Assembly: GCF_004310865.1 (NCBI RefSeq)
Contig: NZ_SIXI01000005.1
Span: 1 to 64,000, forward strand
Source: Aquabacterium lacunae
GTDB lineage: Bacteria; Pseudomonadota; Gammaproteobacteria; Burkholderiales; Burkholderiaceae_C
Direction of reading: 5' to 3'
Length of the DNA stretch: 64,000 nucleotides
Shown: one piece after another, positions 39,421-49,628 of the stretch
Layout: every line of letters begins with the position of its first letter
How positions within the stretch are numbered: the first letter of the stretch is position 1
Notes under the pieces: model-generated
What the model was told of the DNA's origin: nothing
Seen by the model: only the letters and a program-made list of their open reading frames with translations
Database searches by the model: none
Translations under genes and position numbers: made by a program

Positions 39421-41064
39421 TCATTGGGCGCGGGTGCCGCCCAGCGGAGTGTTGAGGTAGGGGAAGCGGTTGAGCAGGGGCACCAGCTCCTGGTCAGCCT
39501 TGTCGGTGATCTGCAGCACGGCGTTGCCCAGGGGCACATTGGCGGGCGTGCAGCTGTTGCCAAACACCGGCGCGCCCAGGCCCAGGTCGGTGGCAGCTTG
39601 TGTGCACAGGCCACCCATGGCAGCGACCAGGGCAATGTCGACCACGTCGTCCTTCGGGCGACGGCCGTTCGGGAATCCGGCCAGGTCAGACACCTTGCCG
39701 TTGCTGTCCAGGGTGCTTTGACCGGCCACTGCGGCGCTCACACCACCGGCCTTGATGATGCCGCCCACCAGGCCCAGAGGGCTTTGGTCTGCGTAAGGCA
39801 CTGCCTTCAGGCCTGTGTTCAGGCGAAGGATTTCCGACGGTGTCACCGTGGCCAGCTGGTTCACGGTGGGGATGCCGGTCAGGAACACGGTGACCAGGTC
39901 ACTGCGGCTGAAGCTGGGGGCTTTGGCCGTTCCGTTCACGCCCGTGGGCACGTCGTCTTCGACCACGGCGCCGATCAGCGCGGGCAGCGTGGGGTTGGTC
40001 ACGTAGCTCAGGAACTGACCGTCCTTGCCGGGTTGTGAGCCGTTGAAGCGGTCCTTGTCCTTCAGGCCGATCACCACTTCATTGACCAGCGGGTTGCCCA
40101 GGCGAGACACCTGCACCCAGGCGCCGCCACCGGCCATGGTGGTCTGATGACCGCTTCGCGGCGAGGCGCTCAGCAGAGGGGCCTGAGGCAGGCTGGCGGT
40201 GGTCCAGCCACCGATCACGCCGTTGCCACCGGCGGTCACGCACTCTGCGGGCACTTCGATGGCCAGCGACGTCACGTTCTTGTCTTCGATGATGTTGGCA
40301 GTGCCGTCGCCGCGAGCCGAAATCAGCGCGCTCAGCGGCGCATTGACCAGGTCGAAAATGGTGCCCAGGTTCACGGCAAATCCGTCACGGCGTTGGCCGG
40401 CGAAAACCTTGGCCATCTTGCTGGTGGTGCAGCCGGGCACCTGGAAGCTGAAGATGTGCTTTTGCGCGTAGGTCTCGTATTCGCTGGGGGTGCCGTTGGT
40501 CTTCAGGCCGATGTAGTCCACCGGCTTGTCGAAGGTGTCCACCACGGTGCGCTTGCCACTGCGGCGGTCACCGCGCACCAGGGCCAGCTCGTAGGTTTCA
40601 CGCACGTTCGAACGTGCGTCGTTCACGTCAACGATCTTGCCGATGGCGGTCAGCGGGATCGACACGCCGTTGCTGGCTGCGTCCACGCCCTTGAAGTTCT
40701 TGAGCTTGTTCTTGAAGCGGAACTGGAAGGTCAGGTCTTCCTTGGCGTCGCCGTTGCTGTCGATGTGGATCTCGTACAGCGCGTTGGGGTCCATCTTGAA
40801 GTAGTTGGGGCCGCCGTAGGCGTCTTGCAGGGGCTGATAGTTGGCGATCAGGGTGACGTAACCCGAGCGGCCACCCGTGCCATTGGCTTGAACGCCCTCA
40901 TAGCTGTTGAACATGTAGAAGTCGGACGCATCGACCTTCGGCGCCGTGGTGATGAACGGCGCTTCGCGGTGGCTGGAGGCCTGCACGGCCGTGGCGCAGG
41001 CGGCCAGGGCGGCAGCGGCCACGAGGCCATGGCGCAGGGTGCTGAACTTGATCGCAGAACGCAT
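39421..41064 (-). CDS. DUF4331 domain exported protein
   Basis: This 547-residue protein has a signal peptide (HGLVAAAALAACATAVQA) followed by SSHREAPFITTAPKVDASDFYMF, the diagnostic DUF4331 start. Further blocks are YEIHIDSNGDAKEDLTFQFRF and VNEVVIGLKDKDRFNGSQPG, the first resembling a calcium-binding loop. It is periplasmic or surface-located; function unknown. It begins the leftward operon DUF4331, lipoprotein, TPR, HupE-like. A -10-like TATAAC (41106-41111, minus strand) lies 42 bases upstream of the start. Confidence 0.88.
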   Translation of the reverse strand: MRSAIKFSTLRHGLVAAAALAACATAVQASSHREAPFITTAPKVDASDFYMFNSYEGVQANGTGGRSGYVTLIANYQPLQDAYGGPNYFKMDPNALYEIHIDSNGDAKEDLTFQFRFKNKLKNFKGVDAASNGVSIPLTAIGKIVDVNDARSNVRETYELALVRGDRRSGKRTVVDTFDKPVDYIGLKTNGTPSEYETYAQKHIFSFQVPGCTTSKMAKVFAGQRRDGFAVNLGTIFDLVNAPLSALISARGDGTANIIEDKNVTSLAIEVPAECVTAGGNGVIGGWTTASLPQAPLLSASPRSGHQTTMAGGGAWVQVSRLGNPLVNEVVIGLKDKDRFNGSQPGKDGQFLSYVTNPTLPALIGAVVEDDVPTGVNGTAKAPSFSRSDLVTVFLTGIPTVNQLATVTPSEILRLNTGLKAVPYADQSPLGLVGGIIKAGGVSAAVAGQSTLDSNGKVSDLAGFPNGRRPKDDVVDIALVAAMGGLCTQAATDLGLGAPVFGNSCTPANVPLGNAVLQITDKADQELVPLLNRFPYLNTPLGGTRAQ

Positions 41065-41202
41065 GAGTGACTCCGGTGTTGGTTGGGGAGACTGGCAAGT
41101 TCAGGGTTATACGGAGAAGTTTTCTGGTTGGATGCAGCAGAGTGCGCAGGATCGGCATCTGCCTTGAAACAGTGAACCTTGTCGTGAGAAAGTGCACAGG
41201 CG

Positions 41203-41321
41203 AAAAAAAAGCACCCCGGAGGGTGCTTGGATCAAGGGCCTCGCGGGGCCCACAGCATGCTGACGGGAGGTCAGTCGTGTTGATGCAAAGTTAACACAAG
41301 CCCCGAGGGCGTCCCTCGGGG
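41203..41321 (-). terminator. Two terminators downstream of glcB
   Basis: CCCCGAGGG (41301-41309) pairs with CCCTCGGGG (41313-41321). AAGCACCC (41209-41216) pairs with GGGTGCTT (41221-41228) and, read leftward, is followed by eight T residues. The second is a strong intrinsic terminator that isolates glcB from the DUF4331 operon promoter. Confidence 0.8.
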
Positions 41322-41356
41322 AATGCGTGAGTTTGGCCACAAAGGGCCGCAGGACT

Positions 41357-43552
41357 TCAGGCCTGCGCCTTCTTCTTCAGACGCCAGGCGTGCAGCAGCG
41401 GCTCGGTGTAACCCGAGGGCTGTTCCTTGCCCTTGAAGACCAGGTCCAGGGCGGCCTGGAAGGCGGCGCCGTTGGGGTTGGCCACCAGGCTTTCGTAGGC
41501 AGCGTCGCCAGCGTTCTGGCCGTCGACCACGGCGGCCATGCGGGCAAAGCTGTCACGCACCTGGGCTTCGGTGATCACGCCATGGTGCAGCCAGTTGGCC
41601 ACGTGCTGGCTGGAGATGCGCAGGGTGGCGCGGTCTTCCATCAGGCCGATGTTGTGGATGTCGGGCACCTTCGAGCAGCCCACGCCCTGGTCGATCCAGC
41701 GCACCACGTAACCCAGGATGCCCTGGATGTTGTTGTCCAGCTCTTGCTGCTTCTCGGCGTCCGACCAGTTGGCCTGGGCCACCACCGGGATGGTCAGCAG
41801 CTTGTCCATCAGGGCCTGAGCGTCTTCGCCCGACTTCTCGATGTCCTGCTGGATGGCGGCCACGCTGACCTGGTGGTAGTGGGTGGCGTGCAGGGTGGCG
41901 GCGGTGGGCGACGGGGTCCAGGCGGTGTTGGCACCGGCCTTGGGGTGACCGATCTTCTGCTTGAGCATCTCGGCCATCAGGTCGGGCATGGCCCACATGC
42001 CCTTGCCGATCTGGGCGCGACCGCGCAGGCCCATCTGCAGGCCGATCAGCACGTTGCGGCGCTCGTAGGCGGCGATCCAGTCGCTGCCCTTGATGTCGCC
42101 CTTGCGCATCATGGGGCCGGCCAGCATGGCGGTGTGCATTTCGTCGCCAGTGCGGTCCAGGAAGCCGGTGTTGATGAAGGCCACGCGGGTGGAAGCCGCG
42201 GCAATGCAGGCCTTCAGGTTGGCCGAGGTGCGGCGCTCTTCGTCCATGATGCCCAGCTTGACGGTGCTGTCGGCCAGGCCCAGCAGCTGCTCGACGCGAC
42301 CGAACAGCTCGGCGGCGAAGGCCACTTCAGCGGGGCCGTGCATCTTGGGCTTGACGATGTAGACCGAGCCGGTGCGCGAGTTGCGGATGGCCTGGCCGTT
42401 GATCTGGCCACGGCCTTGCAGGTCATGCAGGGCGATGGTGGTGGTGACCACGGCGTCCATGATGCCTTCGGGGATTTCCTTGCCTTCGGCACCCCACAGG
42501 ATGGCCGGGTTGGTCATCAGGTGGCCCACATTGCGCACGAACATCAGCGAACGGCCGTGCAGCTTGACTTCGCCACCCTTGGCGCCGGTGTACACGCGGT
42601 CGCCGTTGAGCTTGCGGGTGAAGCTCTTGCCGCCCTTGGCCACTTCTTCGGTCAGGGTGCCCAGCTGAATGCCCAGCCAGTTGGTGTAGCCCAGCACCTT
42701 GTCTTGGGCGTCCACGGCGGCCACCGAGTCTTCCAGGTCCAGGATGGTGGACACGGCCGATTCCAGGATCACGTCGGCCACACCGGCGGCATCGGTCTTG
42801 CCGATGGCGGTTTCAGCGTTGATCTGGATGTCGATGTGCATGCCGTTGTTGACCAGCAGCACGCTGGTGGGCTTGGCGGCGTCACCCTGGAAGCCCACCA
42901 GCTGCTCGGGGTTCTGCAGGCCGGTGGTCTTGCCATTGGTCAGGGCCACGACCAGCTGGCCATTGGCGATGCTGTAGCCGGTGCTTTCCTTGTGCGAAGC
43001 GCCTTCCAGGGGCACGGCCTGGTCCAGGAAGTTGCGGGCCCAGGCGATCACCTTGGCGCCACGCACGGGGTTGTAGCCCTTGCCCTTGTCGGCGCCGTCG
43101 GTTTCAGGGATGGCGTCGGTGCCGTACAGGGCGTCGTACAGGCTGCCCCAGCGGGCGTTGGCCGCGTTCAGGGCGTAGCGGGCGTTCAGGATGGGCACGA
43201 CCAGCTGCGGGCCGGCCTGCAGGGCCAGCTCGGCATCGACGTTGGCGGTGGTGGCCTTCACGTCAGCGGGCACGGGCACCAGGTAGCCGATCTTTTCCAG
43301 GTGGGCCTTGTAGGCGGCCATGTCGGCGATGGGGCCGGGGTTGGCGGTGTGCCAGGCGTCCATCTCGGTCTGGATGCGGTCACGCTCGGCCAGCAGGGCG
43401 GCGTTCTTGGGGGCCAGCTCATTGACGATGGCGTCAAAGCCCGCCCAGAACTTGGCGCTGTCGATGCCGGTGCCAGGCAGCACCTTGTCTTCGACGAAGC
43501 GGAAGAGCTCGGTGGCCACTTGCAGGCTGTGAACCTTGGTGCGATCGGTCAT
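41357..43552 (-). CDS. glcB: Malate synthase G
   Basis: The 731-residue length fits the monomeric G form (about 720-730). It contains [55 protein letters not shown] and [16 protein letters not shown], all typical of GlcB. It condenses glyoxylate with acetyl-CoA to malate in glycolate use or the glyoxylate cycle. No isocitrate lyase or glc operon genes are adjacent, so it is a single-gene unit. The 270 bases upstream include an AT-rich tract (about 43670-43735) suitable for a promoter. Confidence 0.96.
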   Translation of the reverse strand: MTDRTKVHSLQVATELFRFVEDKVLPGTGIDSAKFWAGFDAIVNELAPKNAALLAERDRIQTEMDAWHTANPGPIADMAAYKAHLEKIGYLVPVPADVKATTANVDAELALQAGPQLVVPILNARYALNAANARWGSLYDALYGTDAIPETDGADKGKGYNPVRGAKVIAWARNFLDQAVPLEGASHKESTGYSIANGQLVVALTNGKTTGLQNPEQLVGFQGDAAKPTSVLLVNNGMHIDIQINAETAIGKTDAAGVADVILESAVSTILDLEDSVAAVDAQDKVLGYTNWLGIQLGTLTEEVAKGGKSFTRKLNGDRVYTGAKGGEVKLHGRSLMFVRNVGHLMTNPAILWGAEGKEIPEGIMDAVVTTTIALHDLQGRGQINGQAIRNSRTGSVYIVKPKMHGPAEVAFAAELFGRVEQLLGLADSTVKLGIMDEERRTSANLKACIAAASTRVAFINTGFLDRTGDEMHTAMLAGPMMRKGDIKGSDWIAAYERRNVLIGLQMGLRGRAQIGKGMWAMPDLMAEMLKQKIGHPKAGANTAWTPSPTAATLHATHYHQVSVAAIQQDIEKSGEDAQALMDKLLTIPVVAQANWSDAEKQQELDNNIQGILGYVVRWIDQGVGCSKVPDIHNIGLMEDRATLRISSQHVANWLHHGVITEAQVRDSFARMAAVVDGQNAGDAAYESLVANPNGAAFQAALDLVFKGKEQPSGYTEPLLHAWRLKKKAQA

Positions 43553-43825
43553 GGGGGAACCTCGTCAATGAAAGAGAGAAAACACAAAGAAAACGTCGGG
43601 GGCGCGCAGTCAACCTGCCAGCGTAGCGTCTGCGCCGCGCAAGGCAAGCATGGCCCCAAGGCTGCGCAGTTTATTCGATACTGAATGAATGATTAATGGC
43701 TCGAATATTGTTTGATTCATGACTTTTTTGCAAAAGTGAAGGGCTGCGCGGGAAAGCCGGGGTGGGCGCTGCACCTCGCTGAGGTTACGCTGCGCATATA
43801 ACGCCAATGAAGCAATGGAGGCAGC

Positions 43826-45094
43826 ATGCGTGGTGTGACGAATCGATCAGGGGGCTGGACGGGCTTGGCCTGGTCGCTCGGGCTGACGGTGGGGCTGGCC
43901 TGTGCCGCACCCGTGCAGGCCCAAAGCAGCTATGCGCTCAGCACGCTCAAGCCAGCCACCACCGCCGTGCCGTTGAGCGTGTCCCCGTTGAGCACCTGGG
44001 CCATCGACGCCAATGACCATGTGCTGGGCACTGCCGAGCACTTCATGGGCTACGCCTGGTTGTTCACAGCCCTGGCGTACAGGCCGGTGTACACCCCGTT
44101 TGTGACTCGCTGGCCTGCCTCCACCTCCGCCAGCGTGAGCCCCAGCAAGTGGGTCAGCGCCGCCAATCAGTTGTCGGCGGCCTCGCCCAACGGGCAACAG
44201 CTGATGCTGGTCAATGACGAGACCTTGTACGACGTGGCCAGCAAAAAGGTGGTGGGGGCCTTGCCCACGCTCGCCCCCCGGGCCTTGAGCGTGGCCGTCA
44301 ACAACTCAGGTCAGGTGCTGGCCCGGATCGAGGCGAGCCGCACTGTTTCGCTGGCGCCCGCCAGCACGGGCGAGTTCAGCTGGCTGATCACCCATGCAGC
44401 CACCTGGCGCGCGGCGACCGGTCTGACCCGCTTGCCCGAAGGCGCGGCGGCTTCGTCTCAAGGGTATGCCATCAATGCCAGCGGCACCGTGGCAGGTGCC
44501 GTCACAGACGACGCCACCCGCGTGCAACAGGCCGCGCTGTGGGTGAATGGGGCCTTGCAGCGCATGGCCCAGGTGCCACAGACCGCCAGTGCCGCCATCC
44601 AGATCAACGACAAGGGGCAGGTGCTGGTTCGGCGCGAGCCGGTGGCGTCTTGTCCGACCGGGCCCACCGTCCTGCTCAATTGTCATGTGAACGCGGGCAC
44701 CGTGTACCTGCACGACAACGGCGTGGAGTCGGCCTTGTTGCCGGCCGACGCCCGTCGCTGGATCGCCTCGGCCCGCTTGAACAATCAAGGGGTGGTGGTG
44801 GGACGTTACCAGACCGGGACGGTGTTGCCCACGCAGCAACTGGGGCCCACCCGTGACGAGACCTACACCGTGCCAGGCGCGAGCTCGGATGCTGGCGGTG
44901 ACGGCCGGGCCTTCATCTGGCAGCGCGGCGTGTTTTCGGACCTGACCGACTGGGTGAAGGCCCGTGGTGTGAGCCTGCCCGCCGGTGCCGTGCTGACCCA
45001 TGCCGTGGCACTCAATGACAAGGGCTCCATCGTCGCGCAAATGCGCCTGAGCACCGGAGCCGTCCAGATGGTGCGCCTGACCGCCCGCCCTTGA
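43826..45094 (+). CDS. Exported beta-propeller-like protein (HAF-repeat-like)
   Basis: The 422-residue protein starts after GGAGGCAGC with a signal peptide ending CAAPVQAQSSYAL. It contains several repeats of the pattern A-hydrophobic-N-x-x-G-x-V/I-hydrophobic-G/A: WAIDANDHVLGTA, VAVNNSGQVLARIE, YAINASGTVAGAV, IQINDKGQVLV, ARLNNQGVVVGRY and VALNDKGSIVAQM. Such repeats form beta-propeller blades in HAF-type extracellular proteins. The role is unknown. It is likely monocistronic. Confidence 0.6.
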   Translation: MRGVTNRSGGWTGLAWSLGLTVGLACAAPVQAQSSYALSTLKPATTAVPLSVSPLSTWAIDANDHVLGTAEHFMGYAWLFTALAYRPVYTPFVTRWPASTSASVSPSKWVSAANQLSAASPNGQQLMLVNDETLYDVASKKVVGALPTLAPRALSVAVNNSGQVLARIEASRTVSLAPASTGEFSWLITHAATWRAATGLTRLPEGAAASSQGYAINASGTVAGAVTDDATRVQQAALWVNGALQRMAQVPQTASAAIQINDKGQVLVRREPVASCPTGPTVLLNCHVNAGTVYLHDNGVESALLPADARRWIASARLNNQGVVVGRYQTGTVLPTQQLGPTRDETYTVPGASSDAGGDGRAFIWQRGVFSDLTDWVKARGVSLPAGAVLTHAVALNDKGSIVAQMRLSTGAVQMVRLTARP

Positions 45095-45134
45095 CCTATG
45101 CTGACGGCCTGGAGAAGCAGCCGTCGAGGCCTGG

Positions 45135-46067
45135 GTGGACCGACTCAAACAGATTGAAACCTTCGTGGCCGTGGCCACGCGGGGCAGCCTGACTGCCGCG
45201 GCGCAAGCCGAGGGCGTGGCCCCCGCCGTGATCGGCCGGCGCATGGACGCCCTGGAAGAGCGCCTGGGTGTGAAACTGCTGGTGCGCACCACGAGGCGTC
45301 TGGCCCTGACCCATGAAGGCGCGGCATTCCTGGAGAACTGCCAGCGCCTGATCACCGACTTCAACACCGCCGAGGCCGAGGTGTCTGAAGGGGGAGTCAA
45401 GGCCCGTGGGCATTTGCGCATCACAGCGCCCGCAGGGTTCGGGCGTCGGCATGTGGCGCCCCTGGTTCCGCAGTTCCTGGCCGAGCACCCCGATGTGAGC
45501 CTGTCATTGAACCTGTCGGACCGCCTGGTCGATCTGGTCAACGATGGTTACGACTGCGCGATCCGGGTGGGCGACCTGCCCGACTCCAGTCTGGTGAGCC
45601 AGCGCCTGGCCGACAACCGGCGCATGGTGGTGGCCAGCCCAGCCTACCTGGCGCGGGCGGGCACGCCCAGGCATCCTGCCGACATCACCCGGCACGAGGG
45701 GCTGATCCTGAGTTCGGAAGCCAGCCAGACGCGTGGGTGGGCTTTCACGGTCGAGGGGCAGGTGCAGCACGTGCGGCCGCGTGCGCGACTGGACTGCACC
45801 GACGGACAGGTGCTGCACGCCTGGTGCCTGCAGGGCCTGGGGTTGGCCTGGCGCTCGTGGTGGGAAGTGGCCGCTGACCTGAAGGCGGGCCGCCTGGTGA
45901 CGGTGCTGGACGACTTTGCCGCGCCGACCAATGGCATTTATGCCGTGTATGCCCAGCGCAAACACCTGCCGGTGCGGCTGAGGCTGTGGATCGACTTCGT
46001 CAAGGCCCAGTACGCCGACCCGGCCTACTGGGCGCAACAGGCCGTGGGCCACGAGCCCATGGCCTGA
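45135..46067 (+). CDS. LysR-family transcriptional regulator
   Basis: The 310-residue protein starts at a GTG (45135). Its helix-turn-helix lies in residues 5-65: IETFVAVATRGSLTAAAQAEG and PAVIGRRMDALEERLGVKLL. The C-terminal part is the periplasmic-binding-like effector domain (NDGYDCAIRVGDLPDSSLVSQ). It resembles the group regulating nearby or divergent operons, but both neighbours (the propeller protein and the convergent PsiF gene) are poor candidates, so its target is unknown. Confidence 0.9.
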   Translation: MDRLKQIETFVAVATRGSLTAAAQAEGVAPAVIGRRMDALEERLGVKLLVRTTRRLALTHEGAAFLENCQRLITDFNTAEAEVSEGGVKARGHLRITAPAGFGRRHVAPLVPQFLAEHPDVSLSLNLSDRLVDLVNDGYDCAIRVGDLPDSSLVSQRLADNRRMVVASPAYLARAGTPRHPADITRHEGLILSSEASQTRGWAFTVEGQVQHVRPRARLDCTDGQVLHAWCLQGLGLAWRSWWEVAADLKAGRLVTVLDDFAAPTNGIYAVYAQRKHLPVRLRLWIDFVKAQYADPAYWAQQAVGHEPMA

Positions 46068-46073
46068 GCCGGC

Positions 46074-46337
46074 TCACTTCGAGGCGGCAGCGGCGGCCGG
46101 GCCACCGTCCTTTTCGCACTTCTTGATGAAGCTGTTCTTGGCGGCACCGGCCAGTTTCTTGTCGGCAGCGGCGGTGGCGCAGGCGCCCTTGGGCGCGTCC
46201 TTCTCGCACTTCTTGATGAAGCTGGTCTTGGCCGCGCCGGCCAGTTTCTTCTCGGCGGCCTTGGCTTCGCAGGTGGCTTCGGCGTGGGCCAGGCCGGCGG
46301 TGAAGGCCAGGGCGAGGGTGGCGATGATCAGGCGCAT
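46074..46337 (-). CDS. psiF: PsiF-repeat exported protein
   Basis: This 87-residue protein starts at 46337 with a signal peptide (MRLIIATLALAFTAGLAHA). It contains two PsiF repeats, each of the form C-x-x-x-A-x-x-K-K-L-A-G-A-A-K-x-S-F-I-K-K-C: one starts at CEAKAAEKKLAG and the next at CATAAADKKLAG. The four cysteines are probably paired. PsiF is phosphate-starvation inducible in E. coli; the role is unknown. Confidence 0.88.
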   Translation of the reverse strand: MRLIIATLALAFTAGLAHAEATCEAKAAEKKLAGAAKTSFIKKCEKDAPKGACATAAADKKLAGAAKNSFIKKCEKDGGPAAAAASK

Positions 46338-46466
46338 GGAGGTTCTCCGTGGGTGGACGTGCGTGGAATGTGACCGCGGCCAGCGGTGGTCCGTGGCCGT
46401 GACATTTTTAACGCAAATGCAGTGCCAGGGGTTGACCCGGCGCAGCCGCACACCCCGCCAAGCCCC

Positions 46467-47816
46467 TCACATGATCCGGCGCGGGTCGGCCAGGCGCTCG
46501 TGGGCCGCGTGCAGCCGGCGCACCAGCACCCGGATGAAGGCCTCGTCGAAGTGGTGCCTGCAGCCCTGGCTCAGTGCGGCCATGGTGTCGGGCGTGAACG
46601 AAATGGTGGTGGCCGGTTCGGACACCACCACGTCGGTGCTGTGGCGGCGCAGTTCGGGGTTGGGCGCCAGGTAGGCCATCTCGCCCACCGAGGTGCCTGC
46701 GCCCAGCAGGGCCACGCGCTTGCCGTTGCGGTACACCTCCACATTGCCCTGGGCGATGATGTGGAAGGTGCGCCCTTCTTCGCCGCGCTTGTACAGCGCG
46801 TGGCCAAACGGGAAGCGCTGCCACTTGGCGCGGTGCACCACCTCCCACAGCTCGACGTCACCGAAGCTGTTGAAGAAGTCGAGTGCGCGCAGCAGGTTGA
46901 AGCGCTCGGAGTCCAGCACGCCCTGCAGCTGCCCGCGCGGCACCTTGTGGCTGGCGATCAGGTCGGACAGCGCCTGGCCGAAGGCGTCCCAGTTGGCGTA
47001 GCGGTCTTCCGGGCGTTTGGCCAGGGCCTTGAGCACCACCTCGTCCACCGCCGGCGGCACGCCGGTGCGCAGGGTGGACGGGCCCACCGGCACCACGTTG
47101 TAGATCTGGTTCATCAGCACGGCCTGCGAGCCGGCCTCGAACGGCGGCTTGCCGCTGATCAGGTGGTACAGCACGGCGCCCAGCGCGTACATGTCGGCGC
47201 GGCTGTCGAGCACGGCACCTTCCAGCTGCTCGGGCGGCATGTAGGCCAGCGAGCCCACCTGGTGCACCTGGGTGGCGTCGGCCTCCAGGTTGAGCACGCT
47301 GCCGAAATCGGTGATCTTCACATCGGTGACCAGGCCTTTGGGGTCGGTCACGGCCAGGATGTTGGCGGGCTTCACATCGCGGTGGATCAGGCCTTGCCGG
47401 TACACATAGCCCAGGGCCATGGCCAGCTTGAAGCCGATTTCCACGATCAGCTCCAGCGGCAGCAGGGCATCGGGGCGGCAGAACTGCTTGAGCGTGGTGC
47501 CGGGCACGTACTCCATGACCACATACGGGGCCACCGGGTCGGCCACTGCATCGTGGATCTGCACCACGTTGGGGTGGTGCAGGCGGCCCACCAGGGCGGC
47601 TTCGGCCGCGAAAAAGCGCGCAAAGATCGGCCCGTCCATCGCGTCGCTCAGCATGCTCGAGCGCACCCGCTTGAGCGCCACCGTGCGGTCAAAGAACTCG
47701 TCGCGACACAGGAACACCTCGCTGGTGGCGCCTTCGCCCAGCTTCTGGAGGATCTGGTACTTGCCGATCTGGCCCAGCCCGCCCCCGAGTTCGATGTCGA
47801 TCCCGATGTCGCTCAT
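46467..47816 (-). CDS. Serine/threonine protein kinase with C-terminal cyclic-nucleotide-binding domain
   Basis: This is a 449-residue cytoplasmic protein. The kinase domain (about residues 18-290) has the glycine loop LGEGATSEVFLC, catalytic loop IHRDVKPANILA, ITDFGSV (DFG) and AYMPPEQLEG. The rest (about 320-440) is a cNMP-binding fold: FPFGHALYKRGEEGRTFHII, GTSVGEMAYL and RRHSTDVVV, where the basic RRHS position resembles the phosphate-binding cassette. The fusion suggests nucleotide control of kinase activity. Substrates are unknown. It diverges from argS. Confidence 0.9.
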   Translation of the reverse strand: MSDIGIDIELGGGLGQIGKYQILQKLGEGATSEVFLCRDEFFDRTVALKRVRSSMLSDAMDGPIFARFFAAEAALVGRLHHPNVVQIHDAVADPVAPYVVMEYVPGTTLKQFCRPDALLPLELIVEIGFKLAMALGYVYRQGLIHRDVKPANILAVTDPKGLVTDVKITDFGSVLNLEADATQVHQVGSLAYMPPEQLEGAVLDSRADMYALGAVLYHLISGKPPFEAGSQAVLMNQIYNVVPVGPSTLRTGVPPAVDEVVLKALAKRPEDRYANWDAFGQALSDLIASHKVPRGQLQGVLDSERFNLLRALDFFNSFGDVELWEVVHRAKWQRFPFGHALYKRGEEGRTFHIIAQGNVEVYRNGKRVALLGAGTSVGEMAYLAPNPELRRHSTDVVVSEPATTISFTPDTMAALSQGCRHHFDEAFIRVLVRRLHAAHERLADPRRIM

Positions 47817-47915
47817 GAGGGCCCATGATTCCACGCCCACCCAATTTGCAGCTGGCGAAAAGCCGCCTTGCAGCGTCTTATTTCACGGGGGGCGTGCGCG
47901 CGGGTGCCCCCGGCC

Positions 47916-47921
47916 TAAAAT
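47916..47921 (+). promoter_or_regulatory. -10 element of argS, suggesting a leaderless transcript
   Basis: TAAAAT (47916-47921) ends six bases before the ATG at 47928 and lies in the loop of a CCCGGC/GCCGGG palindrome (47909-47914, 47922-47927). Transcription would begin at or next to the start codon. No clear -35 is visible. Confidence 0.4.
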
Positions 47922-47927
47922 GCCGGG

Positions 47928-49619
47928 ATGATTCAAGCCAAGCGTGATCTCCTGGTGGCCCTGGGCGAGGCCCTGCGCCAAGTGGCGCCCGATGCCCCCG
48001 CGTCGTTCAGCCCTGTGTTCGAGGCGCCCAAGCAGGCCGCCCACGGCGACCTGGCCGTGACCGCCGCCATGCAGCTGGCCAAGCCCATGAAGAAGAACCC
48101 GCGAGAGCTGGCAACCGCCCTGGTGGCGGCGCTGGAAGCCCAGAGCGCCGTGCAGCAGTGGGTGCAGCTGCCCATCGAGGTGGCCGGCCCCGGTTTCATC
48201 AACCTGCGCCTCAGGCCCGAAGCCAAGCAGGGCATCGTCACCGATGTGCTGGCCGCTGGCGACAAGTTCGGCTGGCAGGCCGAAGCTGGCAAGAAGGTGC
48301 TGGTCGAGTTCGTGTCGGCCAACCCCACCGGCCCGCTGCACGTGGGCCATGGCCGCCAGGGCGCGCTGGGCGATGCGCTGTGCAACCTGTTCGAGACGCA
48401 GGGCCAGCAGGTCACCCGCGAGTTCTATTACAACGACGCCGGTGTGCAGATCGCCACGCTGGCGGCCTCCACCCAGGCACGCCTGAAGGGCCTCAAGCCT
48501 GGTGATGCCGAGTGGCCTGAATCGGCCTACAACGGCGACTACATCGCCGACATCGCCGAGGCCTTCTTGGCCAAGGCCACCGTCAAGGCCGACGATCGCG
48601 AGTTCACCGCCAGCGGTGACGTGAACGACCTCGACAGCATCCGCCAGTTCGCCGTGGCCTACCTGCGCCACGAGCAAGACCTGGACTTGAAGGCCTTTGG
48701 CGTTCGCTTCGACAACTACTACCTCGAATCCAGTCTGTACACCTCGGGCCGGGTCGAGGCGGCGGTGCAAAAGCTGAAGGACGCGGGCAAAACCTTCGAA
48801 GACGGCGGCGCCCTGTGGCTGCGCTCCACCGACTATGGTGACGACAAAGACCGCGTCATGAAGAAGTCGGACGGCGGCTACACCTACTTCGTGCCCGATG
48901 TGGCCTATCACATCGCCAAGTGGGAGCGCGGCTTCCAGCAGTGCGTGAACATCCAGGGCTCGGACCACCACGGCACCATCGCCCGTGTGCGTGCCGGCCT
49001 GCAGGCGGCTGGCGTGGGCATCCCCCAGGGCTGGCCCGACTACGTGCTGCACAAGATGGTCACCGTGATGAAGAACGGTGAGGAGGTCAAGATCTCCAAG
49101 CGCGCAGGCAGCTACGTCACACTGCGCGACCTGATCGAGTGGACCAGCAAAGATGCCGTGCGCTTCTTCCTGATCAGCCGCAAGGCCGACACGGAGTTCG
49201 TGTTCGACGTTGACCTGGCGCTCAAGCAGAACGACGAGAACCCCGTGTTTTACGTGCAGTACGCGCATGCGCGCATCTGCTCGGTGCGTGCGCAATATGC
49301 TGACAAGGGGGCTGATCTGGCGGCCCTGAACACGGCCAAGCTGGCCCTGCTGGTGGCTCCGACCGAGCTGTCGCTGATGAGCAAGCTGGCCGAATACCCG
49401 GCCATGCTGAGTGCCGCGGCGCAAGGTCTGGCCCCCCACGACGTGGCCTTCTACCTGCGCGACCTGGCCAGTGCCTTCCACAGCTATTACGCTGCCGAGC
49501 GATTCCTGGTCGATGATGCCGAGCTCAGCCGCGCCCGTGTGGCCCTGCTGTCGGCCACGGCCCAGGTGCTGCGCAACGGCCTGGCCCTGCTGGGCGTGAG
49601 TGCCCCCGAGAAGATGTAA
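47928..49619 (+). CDS. argS: Arginyl-tRNA synthetase
   Basis: The protein has 563 residues. It contains the class I HIGH-type motif [19 protein letters not shown] and the KMSKS-type [16 protein letters not shown]. The C-terminal helical anticodon-binding domain includes [18 protein letters not shown]. It charges tRNA-Arg. The ATG at 47928 follows a -10 element closely. A SPOR-domain gene starts nine bases after its stop, an arrangement seen in other Burkholderiales. Confidence 0.97.
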   Translation: MIQAKRDLLVALGEALRQVAPDAPASFSPVFEAPKQAAHGDLAVTAAMQLAKPMKKNPRELATALVAALEAQSAVQQWVQLPIEVAGPGFINLRLRPEAKQGIVTDVLAAGDKFGWQAEAGKKVLVEFVSANPTGPLHVGHGRQGALGDALCNLFETQGQQVTREFYYNDAGVQIATLAASTQARLKGLKPGDAEWPESAYNGDYIADIAEAFLAKATVKADDREFTASGDVNDLDSIRQFAVAYLRHEQDLDLKAFGVRFDNYYLESSLYTSGRVEAAVQKLKDAGKTFEDGGALWLRSTDYGDDKDRVMKKSDGGYTYFVPDVAYHIAKWERGFQQCVNIQGSDHHGTIARVRAGLQAAGVGIPQGWPDYVLHKMVTVMKNGEEVKISKRAGSYVTLRDLIEWTSKDAVRFFLISRKADTEFVFDVDLALKQNDENPVFYVQYAHARICSVRAQYADKGADLAALNTAKLALLVAPTELSLMSKLAEYPAMLSAAAQGLAPHDVAFYLRDLASAFHSYYAAERFLVDDAELSRARVALLSATAQVLRNGLALLGVSAPEKM

Positions 49620-49628
49620 GGACACCCC

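Noticed and set aside
41327-43684. Long rightward open frame opposite glcB
   Set aside because: It is a shadow of malate synthase G caused by high GC and codon bias; composition is Val/Gly/His-rich with no recognised domain.
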